Assembly (NCBI RefSeq): GCF_000276665.1
Contig: NW_004955429.1
Coordinates: 7,005,489 to 7,069,488 of the forward strand
From: Chinchilla lanigera
Taxonomy: Eukaryota; Chordata; Mammalia; Rodentia; Chinchillidae
Direction of reading: 5' to 3'
DNA: 64,000 nucleotides
Below the pieces are notes generated by a model. That model was not told the DNA's origin, searched no databases, and saw only the letters and a list, made by a program, of their open reading frames with translations. Position 1 is the stretch's first letter, and every line of letters starts with the position of its first letter. Below, piece by piece: positions 53,701-57,961 of this stretch. Both the position numbers and the translations under genes were made by a program.

Positions 53701-56700
53701 CACTTAACCGAACTGAACACCTAATAGATGCTATTTCTCACATCTAACCTTTATATATGGTATATACTCCTTTCCCCCTTGGAATGTTTAGTCTTATATT
53801 TGTTTACTAAAGTTATAGTAAACAGATATATGTTTATATATACATATATATACACACACATATATATGTGCACCACTAAAAAATTCAAGTCTATTTGTAA
53901 AATATATAATACAAAATATAATGGACAATCTTCACTAAACGGTATTTCTTTTTTCTATACCATTTCCTACCTCTCTCCCACCAAATAATAGAACTGATAT
54001 AGTCAGTAAGAGTTTATCTTAGCTAAAATCTCACTATTTCAACAATCAGAAATCTAAAATCAGAAGAAGGTGAAGTTTACAAGCACTATGCATTAGGAAC
54101 CATTTACTTAATAATCAAGATGAAATTTAAAAGAAATGCTGACATTTCTGTTAAGATTAAAACTATTACCAGTCTGCCCAAAAGCACGCATTTCTAGTGA
54201 TTCTGTAAAATTAAAAATATTCATAACAAACTGCAGATACAAAAGCATGCCAACTGTGACACTAACAACATTTACAAACCTTCTTATACTATAATAAAAA
54301 TAATGGTAAAATCACTAAACATACTTGAAAACCAAAATTAAATCATTTCAGATAGCCCATAAAATGTGATTATTAAATTTTATGAAGTCACATCACTGAA
54401 AAAATGTTCCAGAGTAACTAAAAGAATTTGAGAGAGTATTTAGAAAGTACAGACTAAAAATGAAGTTTATAGAGAAAAGGAGCTAAAAACAAACCAACCA
54501 GAAACTGTCCCAAAAATATTCACATTTTATATGGGAATTCTCCATACGGGATACTTTTAAAAATATCATATGGGTATACAAAAAAACCAAAACAGACATG
54601 AGTCCTAGGTGTTTTATAAGTAATGAATGTCTAATGCACTGTTTAATCTACATTTTAGTTGAAGCAACATCAGATTAGTGCCACAGTTTTTTGTTTTTTG
54701 GACACGGAATCAAGCTCAGGACCTTGTGCTTGCCAGGCAAGTGCTGTGCCGCTGAGTTATCCCTCCCTCCCTAGCCCATGCTGAACATTTAGACGTCAAA
54801 AAGATTTAGTTTTTTTTTTTAAACAAATGAAGAAGTGAAATGTCATGCTGTCACTTAGTAAATCGATGTATTATCTAACAGCTGCACAGAACTTTCTCCA
54901 GCACAGAGGAATGGGGTCAGAGCAGGATTGAGAGAGAACAACAATGGGTAAATCCCTACCTGAACCAACTGGAGAGGAGCCAACACTAAGACTCTGTAAA
55001 CTTCCATTCCTGAGCAAAGTGGGAGATTTCTGAAGACTGGAGCTTGCAACACTTCCTGCAGCTGACGCTACTGATGACGTTGGTGAAGCAGAAGAAACTG
55101 AGAGATGAGAAACATTCTCTTGACTTTTGTTTCCTTTGGGTCTACCAGGCCCATGCTTACTTTGTTTATTTCCTTTTCTTTTCTTTTCCTTTACAGTTTC
55201 TTCTTCTATACCTGAAGTTTGAGCCCGTTTATATCCTGCTGTAGAAAGGCTGGAACTACTCAAATCTCCAGGTGAATTTTCAAAGCTTTTAGGCTGTGAA
55301 ATAACAGCTGAGGTCGCAGGGTGACCAATTAAGGAACTAAAACTATTTACCCCCCCTTCCTGGTTTCCAGATTCTCCTTTATGTACATCTTTGGTTGATG
55401 ACGACTGCTGGGAATGAGTATAACTGTCACTGCGCAGATCAGAGTCTGTAAAGCTCAAGAAATCCTGGGGAGACTGAACTGAACTTCCAGAAGATGATTT
55501 TACACTACCTGGAGTTCCTGAAAAACTGCCTGTAGTTAAAAAGAAAAACAAAAGAAAAGAGTTCCCATGAGCAGTGGATATGATAAATTCATCAAAAAAA
55601 AAAAAAAAGCTACATTTGAAAACCGTTACTACTGAAATCAAAGTTCATCCTAAAATTGTTTTTATATGCTTATCATTTTATAGGTAGTATTAAATACTTC
55701 CTCTTGAATTGCAAGCTATTATTTATCAAATACTAATATACAAGATGTGCTTCTAAGAATCTATCTTTTACCATAGCATTTCTCAGTCCCCCAAACACCC
55801 TGTGTGTGCTTGAGGAAAGACTTGGGGCAGCAGTCTCCTTTCAATGGCCATGCAAGAAGACCTCACAGGACTGCAAGGGGACTTGCCATGCGTTGGGAAT
55901 GTGCTTCATCAAATACTAAAATATGCTGACAAATGTTCCCAATGTGCAGTAAGAACCAAGCCACATCTCCCAGGCTGCTGTGAGTTCTAACTCTTACTTT
56001 TAAAGACAGATCAGTGCTTTTTGTGAGTCGGTGGGACAAGACAAAATGATGACTCCACGCAGCTGCTTTCCAGGGAGCTGCATGAACCACTTTAAAATCC
56101 CCCACTACTTTCAGGGAGACGGAAGCTCTCATGAACCTCTGTCAGAAATGCTTCTTTTCCCTCACTCATATCAAGGAACAGCAGCAGCCCCACTACACCA
56201 TCACGAAAAGAACCCCAGGTTGATACTTTGTGAAGCCCTTCCAGCGCTTGCCAAATAAAGTTAACAGGTGTACAGGTTCAGCTATAGCCATACATCTATT
56301 AAGTTTCATAAAACTGTACTGTATTTTAACTAAAGTGTTTTGGAAACAAAAGTTGAAAATAAAATTATTTTACTAGAATGGAAAGGTAATCAACTGTAAA
56401 CCAAGCGTTAAATTTTATTGCAGATTATTTTCATAAATAACATTACATAAATCCACCTAGATATTTGCAACGATTTTCCCTCATATACAAAAAATTTTAT
56501 TTACAATTGCCTTCTCAAAGTTTGATTTTTAAGGTTTGTTTTGTTTTGTTTTCTTTTGTTTCCAGACAGGGTCTCGCTATGTAGTTCAGGCTGGCCTTGG
56601 ACTCACTGTGTAGCCCAAGCTGGCTTCGAATTTATGGTGATCCTCCTGCATCAGCCTCCCAAGTTCTAGAGTTGCACGCAATACAAACATGTGCTACCAC

Positions 56701-57925
56701 ACCCAGCCTGATTTTTAAGTTTTAACCTCTTCTGAAACAGCTTATTTCTAAAAAATACTCATAATTCTAAAATTTAACTCTTTCAAAAGTACATCTGTTA
56801 TATTAGTTTTTTAAGTTATTTGTGCTTAACTAGGCATTTTCAGGCATCCACCTAAAAAACAAACACCATAAGAAGGCATTTACATCTCCTGGGAGCTTCA
56901 AGCCACACCCTCCAAGCTCTGGTCTCTCCTCCCCCTTGGTGGCTGGCTTCTCAGGTCCCCCTGCACCCTCTACCCTCTGAGGGTTCCCACTCCCAGATCT
57001 GGGGTCCCATGCATCCCTCTCCCTCCATCCTGCTGGAGGTACAAATGACCCAGTGGCCCCCATTCTGCCCAGCACCTAACCTTAATGAAATAAAAATGAA
57101 AATGTGCCCTCTCAGGACGGGAAAAAAAAAAAAAAGGCATTTACACTGCATCAGTCATTTGAGGTAACTGCACTCTGCCAATCAAATAGTAGATATAAGT
57201 AAGTTCTTATTGTCCATTCTGATCTGTCACCATATCTTTATACTTTCCTGTTGGTTTGCTTTGGGGGTGAAGGTGGTGGCTGGGGGTTTGGAGACAGAGT
57301 CTCAGTATGTAGTCCAGGCTAACCTCAAACTCACAGCAATCCTCCTGCCTCAGCCTCCCAAGTGCTGGGACTACAGGTGTGTGCTGGCTACATTTTTCTG
57401 TTTTTATACTTACTGTGAAAAGCTTACTTTTGTACAGCTAATACTTTAATATAGTTAATATGTGCAGTAATTTAACTGTCTTTTCTAAAAATCATACACT
57501 ACTAGCTATGAGAAAAACACAACCAATTCTCTTAAATACTTTCTCTTTAAATTTAAATGTTTAAAACTTTTATAGATTATTTTAGATATGCAAATACAGC
57601 ACACTTTCCATCATGTCTGAACAGAGGCTAAAAAGATTCTCAATATTGTAAAGTTCCAAAACATGGAAGACTGCTTTCCCAAATGGATTAGTACTTCACA
57701 GTTTAAAAGCTTACAAATGTAACTTAACAGTGAATAATAAGGCCTTAATTACAGAAATATTGACTAAATTCTATTAATACCACCAGCAAAACACAAATTA
57801 AGGTACAGTCAATGCTAGTTAAAGTTTCACTGTTTTATAAAGTTGTGTAAAAATAACAATATACATTTTAGGAAATCTGGCATTTTGTTTCTTTTGCACA
57901 TATCTAATTTTCTGTTTATAAAGGG

Positions 57926-57961
<36 letters not shown>

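Larger units (their letters stand above)
45146..54959 (-). other. MLLT10: MLLT10 intron, 9.8 kb
   Basis: Contains SINEs, two L1 3' ends (46140-46730 and 49540-50470), a GT repeat, a MER5-like element and a MIR relic. 46740-47560, 51000-52720 and 53730-54680 appear repeat-poor. Confidence 0.85.

Noticed and set aside
3595..54777. tRNA genes (many A and B box-like blocks)
   Set aside because: All are ID SINEs with A-rich tails and target duplications. None folds into an intact cloverleaf with the expected 3' end.
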